Origin: Litsea cubeba | Taxonomy: Eukaryota; Streptophyta; Magnoliopsida; Laurales; Lauraceae | Direction of reading: 5' to 3' | Length of the DNA stretch: 64,000 nt | Assembly: GCA_012931725.1 (NCBI GenBank) | Contig: CM022951.1 | Coordinates: 76,323,905-76,387,904 of the forward strand | Shown: positions 22,640 to 35,194 of the stretch, piece after piece | Position numbering within the stretch: the first letter of the stretch is position 1 | Layout: each line of letters begins with the position of its first letter | Position numbers and translations under genes: made by a program | Notes under the pieces: model-generated | Database searches by the model: none | What the model was told of the DNA's origin: nothing | The model's input: only the letters and a program-made list of their open reading frames with translations

Positions 22640-25220
22640 TTAAAATACAGGATATCTTTTCCTTCTACCTACGTGTTCGCCTACTACTTGTATTTATATA
22701 TGTCAAGTTGTCAACAACAACAATGATCCAGGAGGACACTGGCAAGTACTTATGGAATTGGAAGGCCAACTGGACCCACCATACCATATGTGTATGCTTA
22801 TATATGTGGATTAGTACATACAGAAGAAAAGAGGGAGGTCACCGTAACAAACATCCTTTCTTATCCAAACCAAAAGTCCAAGCTCCATCCCATCCCATCC
22901 GAGCTTTTCAAAGAACTTGAGAATTAAAAGCAAAATCAAACATTTGTTACCCTCTAATAGCTTCACTTTTAGATTGAGTCCGGCTCCTCCCGGCTCTCAC
23001 TGTGGCTGTGGTGTTGAGAAATCTAGAATTGAAGTAATTAAATTTCCCAATTGGACCTGTATCTGTTGAAAATCCAAGTCACTTAAAACAAACACCCTCC
23101 CAATATAATGTATGGGATATATCAATATTCTTAAATTTTGATTCAATAGGTGTCAACCTCATCCTAAGATTGACCTTTTTAAATTAAAAATAAATGTAAC
23201 AAGAGTCTCATACATTGATCACATTTTTAATCAAATCATCAATTTCACGATGAGACTAACTGGTACCAGAGTAGAATTTGGATATATCTAGTAATACAAG
23301 GGACATTCGTTTTAAATCGTTCGATTTTCAATATATGGCCCCACTATTGCTGAGCTTCTCTCCTCCCACTCAAGGCTTCTCCAAGTCTGAAGCCGCATGG
23401 GATTTTAACTTATATTGGAGCATCAGTAGCACAATGCCCTCTCCAACTTTTCAAAATAAGGTTAAATAACTTCTAGGGTCCCGCTAGCCCTAATTTTGAA
23501 TTGCTTTGAGATCAAGCCAACTAACGCTAATTAGACGAAAAAAGGCCATAAAATGGTAATATGCAAATAAAGGATCCATGGTCAATTGATCCAGTTAGAT
23601 ATAAGAGGGTTTTAAGTTCTAACCAATTACAAGATGTCTAATCCATTGGACGTTGAGAAACATTCGATTTAAGTACGTGGAAATGGACTCTCTCTCTTTT
23701 TTTTTTTTTTCCTTCATATTATTGGATCTCAAAGCCATCTTGTAAGTGGGCCTGCTCCAAGTTATCCTATTTTGAAAAGCAGAAATAGTGGTATACCGTC
23801 GAAGCTACATAGGATTCGAACTCCAAAAAAAAAAAGAAACTATATTGTTGTTGAGGATGTCTTCTTAAAAAATAATCACAGTAGCGGGTGAGTGTACGTA
23901 GAGGCGCCAATCACACAATCCCAATCCAATCCCGCAGCTCCGTATTGTGGACAAGATATAATCAGAGGATTTTGTTGATTAGAAGATTATAGCCATTCAT
24001 TCTGGTTCATTAAACTTAGATTCCATCAGGTGGCTAAGACTTCTCTTATCATTGTGATTTTTAAGCCTATAGCATTATGAGGTAGTTATCTGATGGAGGA
24101 TTGGCCTCTCTGTGCCCAGCAGAAGCAACCCGGTTGGGTTGGGTTGGGTTGGGTCGGCTTAAGTCAAATTAGTCGGGGAAATGCATGTGATCCAAATGAA
24201 TGTCGATCACAATTGCAAATTTTTTATCCTTGTGCAATTCAAGTTTCAATTTGAATGAGGTTGACCGGGGTTAGATCTTGGTATACAAGTTTCGCTATAC
24301 AATCTGATGTGTACTCCGTATATGATTTGATTTACTATTAAAATGCATGTATGTGTGCTTGATATGCATAAGTCGGTTCGATTAGAAATCAAATCCTCTA
24401 GCTCTAATTCCCTAAACTTAGGTGCATTTCAAGTAAGTTCAGGCCAGAATCCAATCCAAAAAACCAAATGCCACCTGAATCTTACTTCGGATCTAATCAC
24501 AGTCAAGTGAGTCTAAATTATGCATATAAGAGTCTAGCTCATATGAAGCCGGCTCTAAAATTAGTCACAGAAACCAAGGTATGCGCAGGGAATAATGCAT
24601 AAGGGGCAGTCTGAAAAAAACACGCACACAACAATCTGATGGAGTTTATTTAGCCGGTCTATCATTGGATCATTTATGAGTTTGAGATTAAATCACGCCC
24701 CGATCCGAGAATTAAAAGCCTGATCATTAGAGGATAGAAACGAACTCTTAATACTATCTTTCAGCAAAAATGAGGTCAAATTTGCTGACCCTGAGGTCAG
24801 GCCCATTTATTAGTTAGGTCCATGCCATTCCACAGGCCTAGACGGCAATGGTCCGCACAAAAGAACAAGGAAATTTAAACAGATATTGCCATTAAGAAAA
24901 CGGAACAGCGCGATTGTAGCTTCTCAACTCATCTAACGCGTACAGATAATTGGGGGGTCCTAGAAGCTTTGAAAAGGCAAGTAGGAGAGGGGGGGAGGGC
25001 AAAAGGACCATCTTGCCTTGGGTTCCTAGAAGCTTTGAAAAGGCAAAATATACTCCTTAACCCAACCCAAGCCCTCCATTGATCACCAAAATCAAGCCTT
25101 GGAAGCATGTAATCTATCTACAAAGCCCCATTAAAGATGGTCATAAGCCTTTTCTCTATCGGAAATGAATACTTTTTTCTTGAACCCGTTTTCTTCAATC
25201 TATCAAGAGCCATGCTACAT
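22640..25220. other. No gene recognised
   Basis: AT-rich. A short (TTGGG)4-like run lies at 24131-24156, which is not the plant telomere repeat. No splice-supported exon seen. Confidence 0.45.
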
Positions 25221-25298
25221 GGCCTAATGCCAGGCCCGAAAAGTGATCCTACAGTCCAGGCCTGATGTCAGGCCACTTTTCGGGCCTGGCATCAGGCC
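25221..25298. repeat. Hairpin with 25-bp arms
   Basis: The arm 25221-25245 (GGCCTAATGCCAGGCCCG and on) pairs with 25274-25298, with one mismatch around a 28-base loop. The loop repeats part of the arm (GGCCTGATGTCAGGCC), giving a cruciform-prone, CCAGGC-rich site. Confidence 0.9.
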
Positions 25299-25600
25299 AT
25301 TTAGATTTTTTCATCTATCAATTCATTGGCCACCAACACACGGGAACAGTTTTTCTCAATTGAAAATGGAACCACACATATCCACGATACATAGTATCTT
25401 GTTTTTTTTCAACCCGGTTGCTACAGGATCCCTGCAACTATCTGCCGATAGCTATTACAAAATGTGAGGTAATTCAAATATCAAGTGTATTTTTTAAGAT
25501 TAGTTAGGGCAAGTAGATTCAAGCCTAACTCGATTAGATGATTTGAATTTGCAAGACTGTGACCCAGTTGAAAAGGTATGAAATCATATATTTCCTCAAA

Positions 25601-25713
25601 GGTAATTGATATTGACACTCCTTTTTCCCTCTTTTTTTATGAAGGCACTCCAAAATTTTTGTAAAGGAAAAAGAGTGCCTCCATAAAAAAAAGGAGTGCT
25701 AATATCACTTCTC
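25601..25713. mobile_element. 113-bp MITE with exact 9-bp duplication
   Basis: TTCCTCAAA flanks both sides (25592-25600 and 25714-25722). The ends GGTAATTGATATTGACACTC and, reverse-complemented, GAGAAGTGATATTAGCACTC continue as near-complementary arms, so the whole element folds back. The nine-base duplication points to the Mutator-like superfamily. Confidence 0.85.
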
Positions 25714-25954
25714 TTCCTCAAAATCAAAGTAAATTTTAATACAATATTTTGATAGTTTCACAATAGGCTTTTGGGCATTTAAAAATAAAACAGAACTGTC
25801 AGTATTAGTATAACAGTGAGATATTAGAGAGGTAGTAGTGTAGTTTAGAACTTTGGGCTGACACAATCAAATTGGTATGGGTTTAGTTAGTAGCTATGCA
25901 AATGGGTTAGGTCGGGGATGGAACCATGTACCATGTTGGATTGTACCAGTTAGG

Positions 25955-26086
25955 ACAGTGGACCACCACAAACTCTACATTGATATGATATTGTCCACTT
26001 TGGGCCTAAGCCCTCATAGAACAGTGGACCACCACAAACTCTACATTGATATGATATTGTCCACTTTGGGCCTAAGCCCTCATGGA
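25955..26086 (+). repeat. 66-bp tandem duplication
   Basis: Two adjacent units start ACAGTGGACCACCACAAACT at 25955 and 26021. The second merges into the left arm of the inverted repeat at 26049. Confidence 0.95.
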
Positions 26087-26420
26087 TTTGTTCTTGGGTT
26101 CTACCCAAAAGGTCTCATTTCAATGGAGTACTTAGTCCAACTTATATACCCATGATCTTTCCCAATTCTAGCCGATGTGGGACTTTGGTTGCACATCCCC
26201 AACAATCCTCCCCTCAAACAAAGGACCATATCTCTTTGGATATTTTTACCGGACCTCCCCTCAAACGATCATCCATCCGTCCGCTCCATCGAGGAGAGCA
26301 ACTCCAGAGTTTTACCACGGATCCATCAATCGTGAGTACTGCGCTTTTCCTGCGCATCACTGGGCCCACCACCTTTTGTTTGGCAATCTGAGGATTCTCC
26401 GGGCTAAGTCTGGGCCGGGC
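26049..26420 (+). repeat. Left arm of a 372-bp inverted repeat, LTR-like
   Basis: This arm contains GATGTGGGACTTTGGTTGCA, TCCCCTCAAACAAAGGACCA and GGGCCCACCACCTTTTG. It is followed at once by GCTCTGATACCA (26419-26430), and another GCTCTGATACCA lies at 26481-26492. On the minus strand this is TGGTATCAGAGC, the initiator-methionine tRNA primer-binding word of plant LTR retrotransposons. I infer that it derives from a TRIM-like or other short LTR element. No gag or pol is present. Confidence 0.8.
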
Positions 26421-26845
26421 TCTGATACCACTTGCACCAGACCACGGCAGGGGACCCGCACTCGAACTAGTCGAGAGTCGGCTCTGATACCATTTGTAAC
26501 ACCCCACCCCATACCCATGCATGATATTGTCCGCTTTGGCCCACTGGCCTCACGGTTTTGTTGAATAGAGATCTCATCACCCTTTAGCCTAAGGGCTATA
26601 TATAGACATGAGAGATATAGCTTGAAATAACTTTGAAGAATTAATCTTCCTTTCACTATATCTCCAATTCTCCATCATCATCTTCTGCATCCAGGGTGTC
26701 CATCCTTGCCCTTGGATCTTGAAGAGTGACTTATATGTGACTGATCTCTCATAGACAGTCATAGATTTCCACACCATTGCCTGATTCAAGCCGATATTGT
26801 CCTTATTGCATTTGTAGCAGCCAACACCTATAGATCCTTGCTTCC

Positions 26846-27217
26846 GCCCGGCCCAGACTTAGCCCGGAGAATCCTCAGATTGCCAAACAAAAGGTGGTGG
26901 GCCCAGTGATGCGCAGGAAAAGCGCAGTACTCACGATTGGTGGATCCGTGGTAAGGCTCTGGAGTTGCTCTCCTCGATGGAGCGGACGGATGGATGATCG
27001 TTTGAGGGGAGGTCCGGTAAAAATATCCAAAGAGATATGGTCCTTTGTTTGAGGGGAGGATTGTTGGGGATGTGCAACCAAAGTCCCACATCGGCTAGAA
27101 TTGGGAAAGATCATGGGCATATAAGTTGGACTAAGTACTCCATTGAAATGAGGCCTGTTGGGTAGAACCCAAGAACAAATCCATGAGGGCTTAGGCCCAA
27201 AGTGGACAATATCATAT
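26846..27217 (-). repeat. Right arm of a 372-bp inverted repeat
   Basis: This is the reverse complement of 26049-26420, the same length and differing at only a few positions. The 425-bp loop between the arms carries no coding motif. A transcript through the locus would fold into a long hairpin. Confidence 0.9.
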
Positions 27218-29160
27218 TAAAGTCAATGACAGATTAAAGTCTTGCACGATTTCTACCAAATAACTGCACTAATCATCCAACCACGTCCAATGTTATCAAT
27301 CCTACAGGACTCCCAATAACTCGGGTTGTTCATTGTCAAGTGGGCCCTGGCCAGGACTTACACTTCCAACGCTGCCAACGTTGAAACTCCCACTTTCCGT
27401 AACACCCTCCATCCTCAGAGATGTTGTGGTGCATCTCCAGGATTTGTATGGGATCCACAAGGAAGCACACATTTCGACCTGTGGTTATAATTCGATATTC
27501 GTGATTGATCACACGATATCCTTTTGGATGATTCCATTTTTCCAACGAAAAAATGATTTTCTTCGTTTTCATTTGCAGTTGGTATTATAATTGTGGCCCG
27601 CAATAGTTTGTGTACAACACATTCCCTCAATGTTATAGGTCAAGTTTTAGGTTTGGCACCAGTCCATAACTCATAAATAGGTCTTTTGGGCTAAATTTTA
27701 GGAGTTGTTTGACTCAATATATATTGTGCACTCAATAATATCTCCCCCTTACAGCACACAGCAGAAGATACGTGTGGTTAATATGGATCTAATATATCCA
27801 AACAAAAAAAATTAAAAATTTCTTAACCACACCATAGCTGTGGGGTGTACATAATCGAATATAAATATACTATCCTCTCTGTGCACAATATACTTGAATC
27901 GTACATAGGTACACTCCCCCCACTTAACGGATATCATCCATTAACTTTTCAACCCTATTGGTCCATGACTCAGCAGTATACCACTCAAAGCATTTTTACA
28001 GTGCATCAAGCTTATATCAAATCAGATAAATTTAAATGTATTTGCTAAAGTCACCAATCGAAGTATCAAATCGCTTCACCCATTTAAATTTGGACAAATA
28101 AAGCGGTCAGCATATTTTAGAGTATATGATATCACTCAACCACACTTCTAGTTATTCAGAAAAAAAATATTCGGTCATTTTCCACCCAAATATGGTTCCA
28201 ATATACCAAGGTCAGGTAAAGGTATTATCCCAACCAGTCCATTTATTCTGTCTTTGTTGATGTGTCATATTTTCAATGCCATAAGTGTGCCAAACCACAC
28301 ATCCAACACATACAGAATAATCAAAACTAGAAGATTTAAATATTACAAGCTATATCAAGCAAGTAAATATCATCTCAGAAAAAATTGCAACAGTACCGGA
28401 CTCCTTAAAGTCCGGATCCGATCCCAACACAGAACCTCTTTTTTGCATATGGGTTCCAGCTGCGGGGGGTTCTAAAATAAGAATGTATTTGCATTAGTAT
28501 ATTTGAATAAAAAAAAACTTAAAATTAGATATTTTAGATATAAAAGTATCACTAATAAATGGTAAATGAATAAAGTTTATAGACTCTCAAAGATGAGAAT
28601 AACTCAAGCTAACTAGGCCTTTAAAATCTATATAGATTTTTTATATGTAAATGTAATAGTTATGTACCTAATAGCATGTGGGAACATACTAGGAATTAGT
28701 TTTCCATCCCAAGTGGATGCATTTATATCTAAGTTTCTCTCAAAATAAATAAATAAATAGATAGGTTCCAAACCTGCTTTCTCCGGAACGAGAGAGATCA
28801 AATAATCGGATACCCATTTGTAATCCAACTCATCAGTGTTAATTAATGAGTTCTCCTAAATTAAAAATGCTCCAGGTTTAAGACTAAATTTTAATTTTGC
28901 TAGAATATGAATCCGGCCCCAAATTAAAAATGGATCCAAATATTATAGTCATTGTCACGCCCTTGAGATTAGGTTAGATCCTAACCTGATCCCTAGGGAG
29001 CGAGAATTGAGCCAATTAAATCTTTTCATCCAATTACCTTTGTGGCCCCAATTCTGGGTGGATCGAAGTCCGCGGTGAGGTTATTAATGATGATCAGTCA
29101 TTATGATCAAATCGCGAAAAATCAAAATATGCAATCTTCACAGATAGTGAGATAACACAA
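27218..29160. other. No gene recognised
   Basis: AT-rich sequence, with single ORFs that have no family motif. Confidence 0.45.
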
Positions 29161-29233
29161 TATATATATTTATATTTATATTTATATATTTATATTTATA
29201 TTTATATTTATATTTATATTTATATTTATATTT
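29161..29233 (+). repeat. (TATATT)n microsatellite
   Basis: A hexanucleotide run of about 73 bp that abuts the left end of the next element. Confidence 0.95.
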
Positions 29234-29236
29234 AGA

Positions 29237-30116
29237 GAGGAAGGCTCTCCTAAGCTGCAGCTTTGGGGAGCATAAGCTGAAGTGTGCGTTCTGCACGTGT
29301 GGCGCCCAAACTCTTCTGCCTCGTCTTCTTCGTCTCTCACCAGTGAAGAAAGGATCATTCCTCGCTCTTGCCCACTTTTGCTTATTCGCACTTCTACGCA
29401 TATGGAAATGGGCTTTCAACTAGATCTATGACTCCGAACCGGTATCGCGGCGATTTAGGCCCACATCTTGGCCCCAGGGCGCTGGTCAGTTGTGCTCCTA
29501 TTGGTTTCGCGTCGGCGGAGGAGCTCGGCGGGGAGGTGGAGGTGCTTAAGCCTGATTTCTCGTGTCTGAGGTTGCATTGGTGGCTTCATGTTTTTTGTTT
29601 GATGTGTCTATGTTTTTATACAGTGATAGGGAATTCCAGCTGGGAGATGAGATTGTGGGGTACGCGGATGGGGATAAAGTGGTTCGAAGCGAGTACAATC
29701 TGGTGACAGCATATGCATTTGGTATTTTTCTTGGATCTGAAGTTGCAATTTGATATTTTAGAGATATATTTGTGAAAGTCGATTGATTTCCCCTCTCCCT
29801 CACAGGTGCGCCTCCCCTCTCGAGCTCGCCGGACTGCTCCCCTCTCAACAGTTAGAACCAACCATCATGTTCTTTATCGGAGAATGACTCTGCAGATGGT
29901 TGCACTTGTAGACAAAGGACAGAGCAAGGGCGGCCTTTTATCTTGCTGGAGGAAGAAGAACCCAGACGACTGAGTTTGGGGCCTTCGCCAAAACAGGTCC
30001 AGGTTGGTTCCGAGTCAGATTTTGCCTGACCCATGCTGCATTAAATGGGTCACACATGTACGGTTTGCACACTGCAACTTAAGATACCCTAAGCTGCAGC
30101 TTAGGAGAGCCTCCCT
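29237..30116. mobile_element. Pack-type element of the CTAAGCTGCAG family
   Basis: The termini of about 75 bp match in inverted orientation: GGCTCTCCTAAGCTGCAGCT at 29243 and the same 20-mer on the minus strand from 30110. Both then continue to an ACATGTGTGACCCA / ACGTGTGGCGCCCA stretch. The 125-bp MITE at 13121 is a short relative. The interior is GC-richer and carries a host-like exon pair (29426-29721). AT-rich flanks prevent a secure target duplication call. Superfamily unassigned. Confidence 0.75.
29426..29721 (+). pseudogene. Captured two-exon fragment of an unidentified host gene
   Basis: The first part encodes MTPNRYRGDLGPHLGPRALV and ends GGEVEVLKPDFSCL. It is followed by a T-rich intron-like stretch with an acceptor TTATACAG near 29624. 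The second part encodes FQLGDEIVGYADGDKVV, then RSEYNLVTAYAFG, with a GTATTT donor near 29722. Codon-like composition and the splice words suggest a real gene piece carried by the transposon. I do not recognise the family. It lacks both ends and is unlikely to be translated. Confidence 0.45.
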
Positions 30117-30138
30117 TATATATATGGAAAATATTCAA

Positions 30139-30156
30139 GTGAGAACTAGTTCTCAC
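30139..30156. repeat. Perfect 18-bp palindrome
   Basis: GTGAGAACTAGTTCTCAC is followed a few bases on by another TGAGAAC. It may be a terminus of a small repeat, but no partner end was found. Confidence 0.8.
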
Positions 30157-33097
30157 CTATTATATGAGAACTTTTTTACGGGGCCCAACTAGCAACCCAT
30201 CCAAACCTAGTAACTAATAGAGAATCCCCTGATAGTCACATATCTCAAGGATCGACACACATCCGAATGGATTGAACCGTTGGATCGAGGGTTGAATATT
30301 TTTTTGAATATGAAGCCATTAAACTTGTGGGCCACGGATGAAGGGGTTAGGGGCATGGGTTTGGGGTCAAACTTGAAAGGAAGTAACAAAAGAGCGTTAA
30401 GCTCCATAAGATTACAAAATGGTTTTAAGTTAGGTTTCCTGGCCAATGGTGTGACCATGGCCCAAATACACATCTAGACATCAAAATGAATAAGTCCATG
30501 AAGGGTAATGAGGCTCTCCGGCGCACGTACGACACCATCAAACTACGTCATCGGCGCACCACTCGTGATGTCCTCCATTCTGCGGAACCTTCGTGCCCGC
30601 CTTACCCTCTAGCTGTCCTAGGGCATCGGTATCTAAGCACCAAATGTAGTACCATCAGATAAACTGACAAAACTATAAATGTGAGTAACAATATAATATG
30701 CGTCAAATAGAATAGCGACAATATTGAATCATAAGAGTAACAATCATATGGAATGCTAGGCATTAAAGCATGAGTAAGAACCGATCATATGAATCATATG
30801 GAGACAAATCCTTAGCAACACACTCTAACAATATGGCATCCCACATAAGCCTAATAAGAACAAACATGGCAATCCAATGCATGCAAACAGTGTAGCTACA
30901 CATTATCTAACATAATGTACGCCAGCCCGATGGCGTACGACCACCTCCCGATCTACAGATGGTAACCACACACAAACACCACGACTCTAATCCACGGGGA
31001 GACACCCTAAACCGTGGGATCCTATATCCACCTAGGGGTGCTTGATGCAAATAAAAAAAAGGACTACATACTAAGGGTCACAACCGAATCCTCGTTGGGT
31101 ATCACCACCAAACACCTAGCAAAGCCAAGTAAGGAGGACTTTCGCACACACATATTTCATACAATATACCCAAACCACAACTAGGTATTCCTTGATACCC
31201 AAACCACAATATACCCAAATCACAACTAGGTATTCCTTGATACCCAAACCACAATATACCCAAACCACATGCATATTTCATACAATATACCCAAACCATA
31301 GCTAGGTAGTCCTCAATACCCAACAACCCATCACAACCCTCCACACACACCAAACCAACATAAAACACAATGGATACAATGGATACATGCTCGTGTCATG
31401 TAATGTACGAAGTCACTAACCTATCGAACAGCATGATTAAGGTGGGGTCAAGGGGTAAGTTACTAACCGGCCTACGTTTAGGGTTGCCCCTCGCATATAG
31501 GGTCCATATGGTCCATCACAATGGATCCATGGACTCGGGGTGCTATAAGTTATTTGGTACTTCCGAAGTTAATGGCACCCCGAAATCCCCACTTGCCACC
31601 CACATGGTCCTATACGGGTCCCACATGCGAATCTAAACCACCCATGAAGAGATGCCAAGCTCACATACATCTCCTCACTAAAGGCCAATCCTAATCTATT
31701 AATTACCAAGGCCAATGGTCATGATACTAAGGGTATGGGTTCCTAATTCCCTAAATCCAAAATTTCGAGAAATGGCATACGGTTAGCCGTAAGCCTTCTT
31801 CCGGCTAGTCGTAGGGTTTCTACGGCCGGCCGGCCATAAGGTCGTTGAAGAAGACCCTGTCAGTTAACACTATTAGGATGAAAAGCCATCCTAAGACAAT
31901 ATCTCTATGGCTAGTCGAGCACTAGCTGTAGTACACTTACGGTCAGCTTCCTGAAGTGTTACGACTCGCCGTAGACCCCCCACGGCTAGCCGAAACCTTT
32001 TGAGATTTGAATTCGAGAGGAATTCAACGTGGATTTGGGAACTCCATTCTTCCCTTCTCCAAAGGGGGGTTTCTAACACCAGTACACCACCTAAGGGCAA
32101 TCCAAATATTCCATTTAATGCTCCATTACTCTATTTCAAGAGCCCAACCAGAAATCACCATTAATTCCCTTAAAATCTTACCTACGAATCACTACCATTA
32201 ACGAGAGCTTGTAAGAAGAGTACCTACACATATCAATCCATGCAATCAATAACTAAAAGCATAAAAATAATTTTACAAGCATTTATTTACTTGCCTTTCC
32301 TTGCTTGCTTGCGGAAACACCCCTATTTTTGGAGCCTAGGGTTTGTCCAAATTTGAAATCCACACTTCTCTACACCAAACCAAGCTAGGAATCCTTCAAC
32401 TACATGCCAAATAAGAACAAAAACACCTAAAATCATGAATGCATGACCCTAGTAATGATCCAAGAAAGCTACATACACAAATAAGAAATTGACATTTACT
32501 AGGATGAGGAAGGAATAAAGAGATGGTGAATGAGATGATGAAGAGAGTCTCAAGAGCTTGAGGGGGACCTTGGAAACCTTGGAGTCTTTAGCTTGGTGAT
32601 GGAACGAGAGAGGGAATGGGGGAGTAGAGAGGAGAGAGAAAATGTAGAGAATGAAGGGAAAGAAGGGGTTTAGGGCTTTTGTAGAAACTTTTGTGGAAAT
32701 TGCAAATAAGACCCAAGGGTATGGGCTTGTATGTGGGTCTTGGGCCAAGGTGGGTTGAATGACAGGCCCAAGTCATGAGTGCCATGCATGATACTTACTT
32801 CCTAATGCACCCCACTCTTATATTCCTAGCGATTAGTTAGGCCACTAAGCCTAATCGATCTCACCACACTAACCACTCCACTAACCTATTGCATCAATCT
32901 ATTCAACCCAATTAGCTAATCTAAATCCTATTAATTAATAATTAACCCCTAATTAAGGTCGAGGGCCTTACACCCATAGCCAAGCTTCTCGAATACACTC
33001 AGGTAGGGATCATATAATTCCTCATTTTCATAGATTCACCAACAAGTAATTGTTTCCAACTTCCTCAAATATCTGTAATAAGATAACAACACAAGTT
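30157..33097. other. Repeat-derived non-coding block
   Basis: 30283-30350 is a diverged copy of the 21886-22630 repeat. From about 30480 the sequence reads like a decayed retroelement end, with a 3' border GGCCTTACA near 32970 and repeated GGCTAGCCGT-type words near 31790-31990. I could not find a matching second end, primer site or coding domain. Confidence 0.3.
31161..31300 (+). repeat. 45-bp tandem repeat, about three copies
   Basis: ACAATATACCCAAACCACAA recurs at 31161, 31206 and 31251 with a 45-bp period, and a partial copy follows near 31281. Confidence 0.9.
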
Positions 33098-33962
33098 GAG
33101 GAATTTACAGAAAAAACCTCAGAATTTAGCCATTCCTCGCGAAGGGTTCCCGCAGATTGTACATCACAAACTCGGTCTTCCCGCCACTTTTTTAATTTTT
33201 TTTGTACTTTTTCCTAAGCGACAATAGAGTCGCTCCTCATGTCTTCTTCTTCCCCATCTCCATCCTATTTCTCGATAAGCGCCACTCCATTTCTTATCGA
33301 ACCCTGCAGGTTTTCCACTATTCATATAGGCGGAAAAGCTGTGAATAAAAAGAATACATGGTTTCCACAATTCATATGGGTGGAAAAGCTGCCAGTACAA
33401 GTTTTCCACTATTCATATTGATGGAAAAGTTGAGAGTACAGGTGGAGAAGCTGCAAAAGCTGCAAATATAGGTTTTGGATTGGTTCATGGGTTGAGGGAA
33501 ATCTCTACACGATAATGTAAGAGCATAAGATTGTTATTGAAATCATTCTTCCATGTTATGTCTGCTATTTTTTTTTTCTTTCTCGTCTCTTTCACTTTTC
33601 AAGATGAATCTTAAGAATATGAAAAGAAGAAAGAAAGAAAGAAACTGTATGCCAATCGGTAATAATATTTTTATAGGGCATGTGATGCTATTTTCCCAAG
33701 ATGATTGGGAGAAAATAGAGTGGGGTGAAAGAGAAATAGGTGGGAGAAAAGGAAAAAAAGAAGAAGAAGAAGAAACAAAGGGAGTTTTATGTTTAGAAAA
33801 AATCATGTAGAGCGATGCTAGCGTAGCTCCTATTAGACACGAGCGACACTAGTATCGCACCCTTCATCATTAAAAAAACGGAAAAGGTCCGTTAGTGCTA
33901 CAACTTGTAGGGACCCTTCGCGAGGAATGGCCAAATTTCAGGATTCCTTTCTAAAAATCCTC
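33098..33962. mobile_element. Mutator-like element, CTCGCGAAGGG termini
   Basis: The left end runs GAGGAATTTACAGAAAAAAC and then GCCATTCCTCGCGAAGGG. The right end, reverse-complemented, runs GAGGATTTTTAGAAAGGAAT and then the same GCCATTCCTCGCGAAGGG. No transposase. The interior has three copies of a GGTTTTCCACTATTCATAT-type unit of 40-50 bp (33307-33440). The outermost bases resemble the element at 52995-55709. No clear target duplication. Confidence 0.65.
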
Positions 33963-35186
33963 GTACTTTTGGTCTAAACACTACTTTTGATAGTTAGCAT
34001 TGCTCGCTAACTGATGGAAAAAAGGGAGGAAAAAGGAAGGGAATTGAACTAGAGAGTTATCAGAGAGGACACAAACTCTAACAAGTAAACTCATTCAAAA
34101 GCAAAGGTCTTGCTCTTTATTTTTAGAGGAACTTACAGGGCAGGTCCCCGTAGGACCCCATACCACTCTTGAACCCAGATACATTGTATTTATGGATAAG
34201 GTCCTCGAAGTGCGTTTTTTTTATCGTTAAACGAATGGTCGATATCAATCATTTTGCTGAATAAAAATAGAAATTGGGTTTTTTAGGAAGTAGAAATTCT
34301 CTACCCAATTAAATTCCCCTCAATCACATGAAGCACATTGCTTGCTTCCGTGTTCCCACTACTAACTGCCAGCATGGAAACCATGATCTTGAATGGAAGT
34401 GTGATTCAAAAATAATTTCTAGAGTGCTTGGATAATTCAAAGAAGGGTACTTACTATAAACTGCATGGGAATTTCATTCCAAGTCTGGTAAATTTCAGGA
34501 CCTCTTGATATGGGTCTTCCATGACCAGCTTGAGTAAACGGTGAAACTCTGAGCAGAGTATTTCTAAATAATGAAATTACCCACCCTTGCAGGGTTAAAA
34601 GAAAAATACCTTCTTGGAGCCATGGTTTTAGCCTTTTGCATAGGACCTGTGCCTAAAATGTATTGACTCATCAATACTCGTAATGGCTCTTATTATTCTA
34701 AGCAGGTGAATTGGCTTAGCAGTGACCTTCACCAATCACCTAGAACATAACATACATATGAGCAAGTCCATCCTGAAACAGAATGGGACTAATTCCATTT
34801 TCTTGGCATGTTTAACATATTGTGTCATTAATTTGTCGTTGAATTAGTGTTACGTACCTATAGTGATACATCTAATCTGGATGACTGACGAGATAAAAGA
34901 GGGATGAGTTTTGCGGAATGGTTTTCAATAAACTGCGACCCACCCGACATGCAGTTGCTAGCGTTTTGTTTGTTAAGGAGTCATTGTCACACGTACAGTA
35001 TTTATTTATTTTAAATTGTGACTATGGTGCAATTAAAACAAAAGAAACAAATCAGCGATCTGAGAAAGTCCAATATTTTTTCAGTGATTAATCATCAGCC
35101 CCACAGTATCATCTCGATCCAGTTTTGCTGCACGTTTATTTTCACTAGCATCAGTGGGGGACTAGTGAAGAATATTCGTCACATGT
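33963..35186. other. No gene recognised
   Basis: No exon, terminus pair or RNA gene seen. Confidence 0.45.
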
Positions 35187-35194
35187 GTCACATG

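Noticed and set aside
24131..24156. Possible telomeric repeat
   Set aside because: The unit is TTGGG, not the plant TTTAGGG, and the run is only about 26 bp.
26589..26789. ORFs inside the inverted-repeat loop
   Set aside because: No motif, and the frames are short and typical of random sequence.
29426..29721. An intact host gene
   Set aside because: Both ends are missing, it is enclosed by transposon termini, and no start-to-stop frame can be built from the two exons.
30490..32971. A 2.5-kb gypsy solo LTR
   Set aside because: Only one plausible end (GGCCTTACA) was found, with no matching start, primer site or target duplication.
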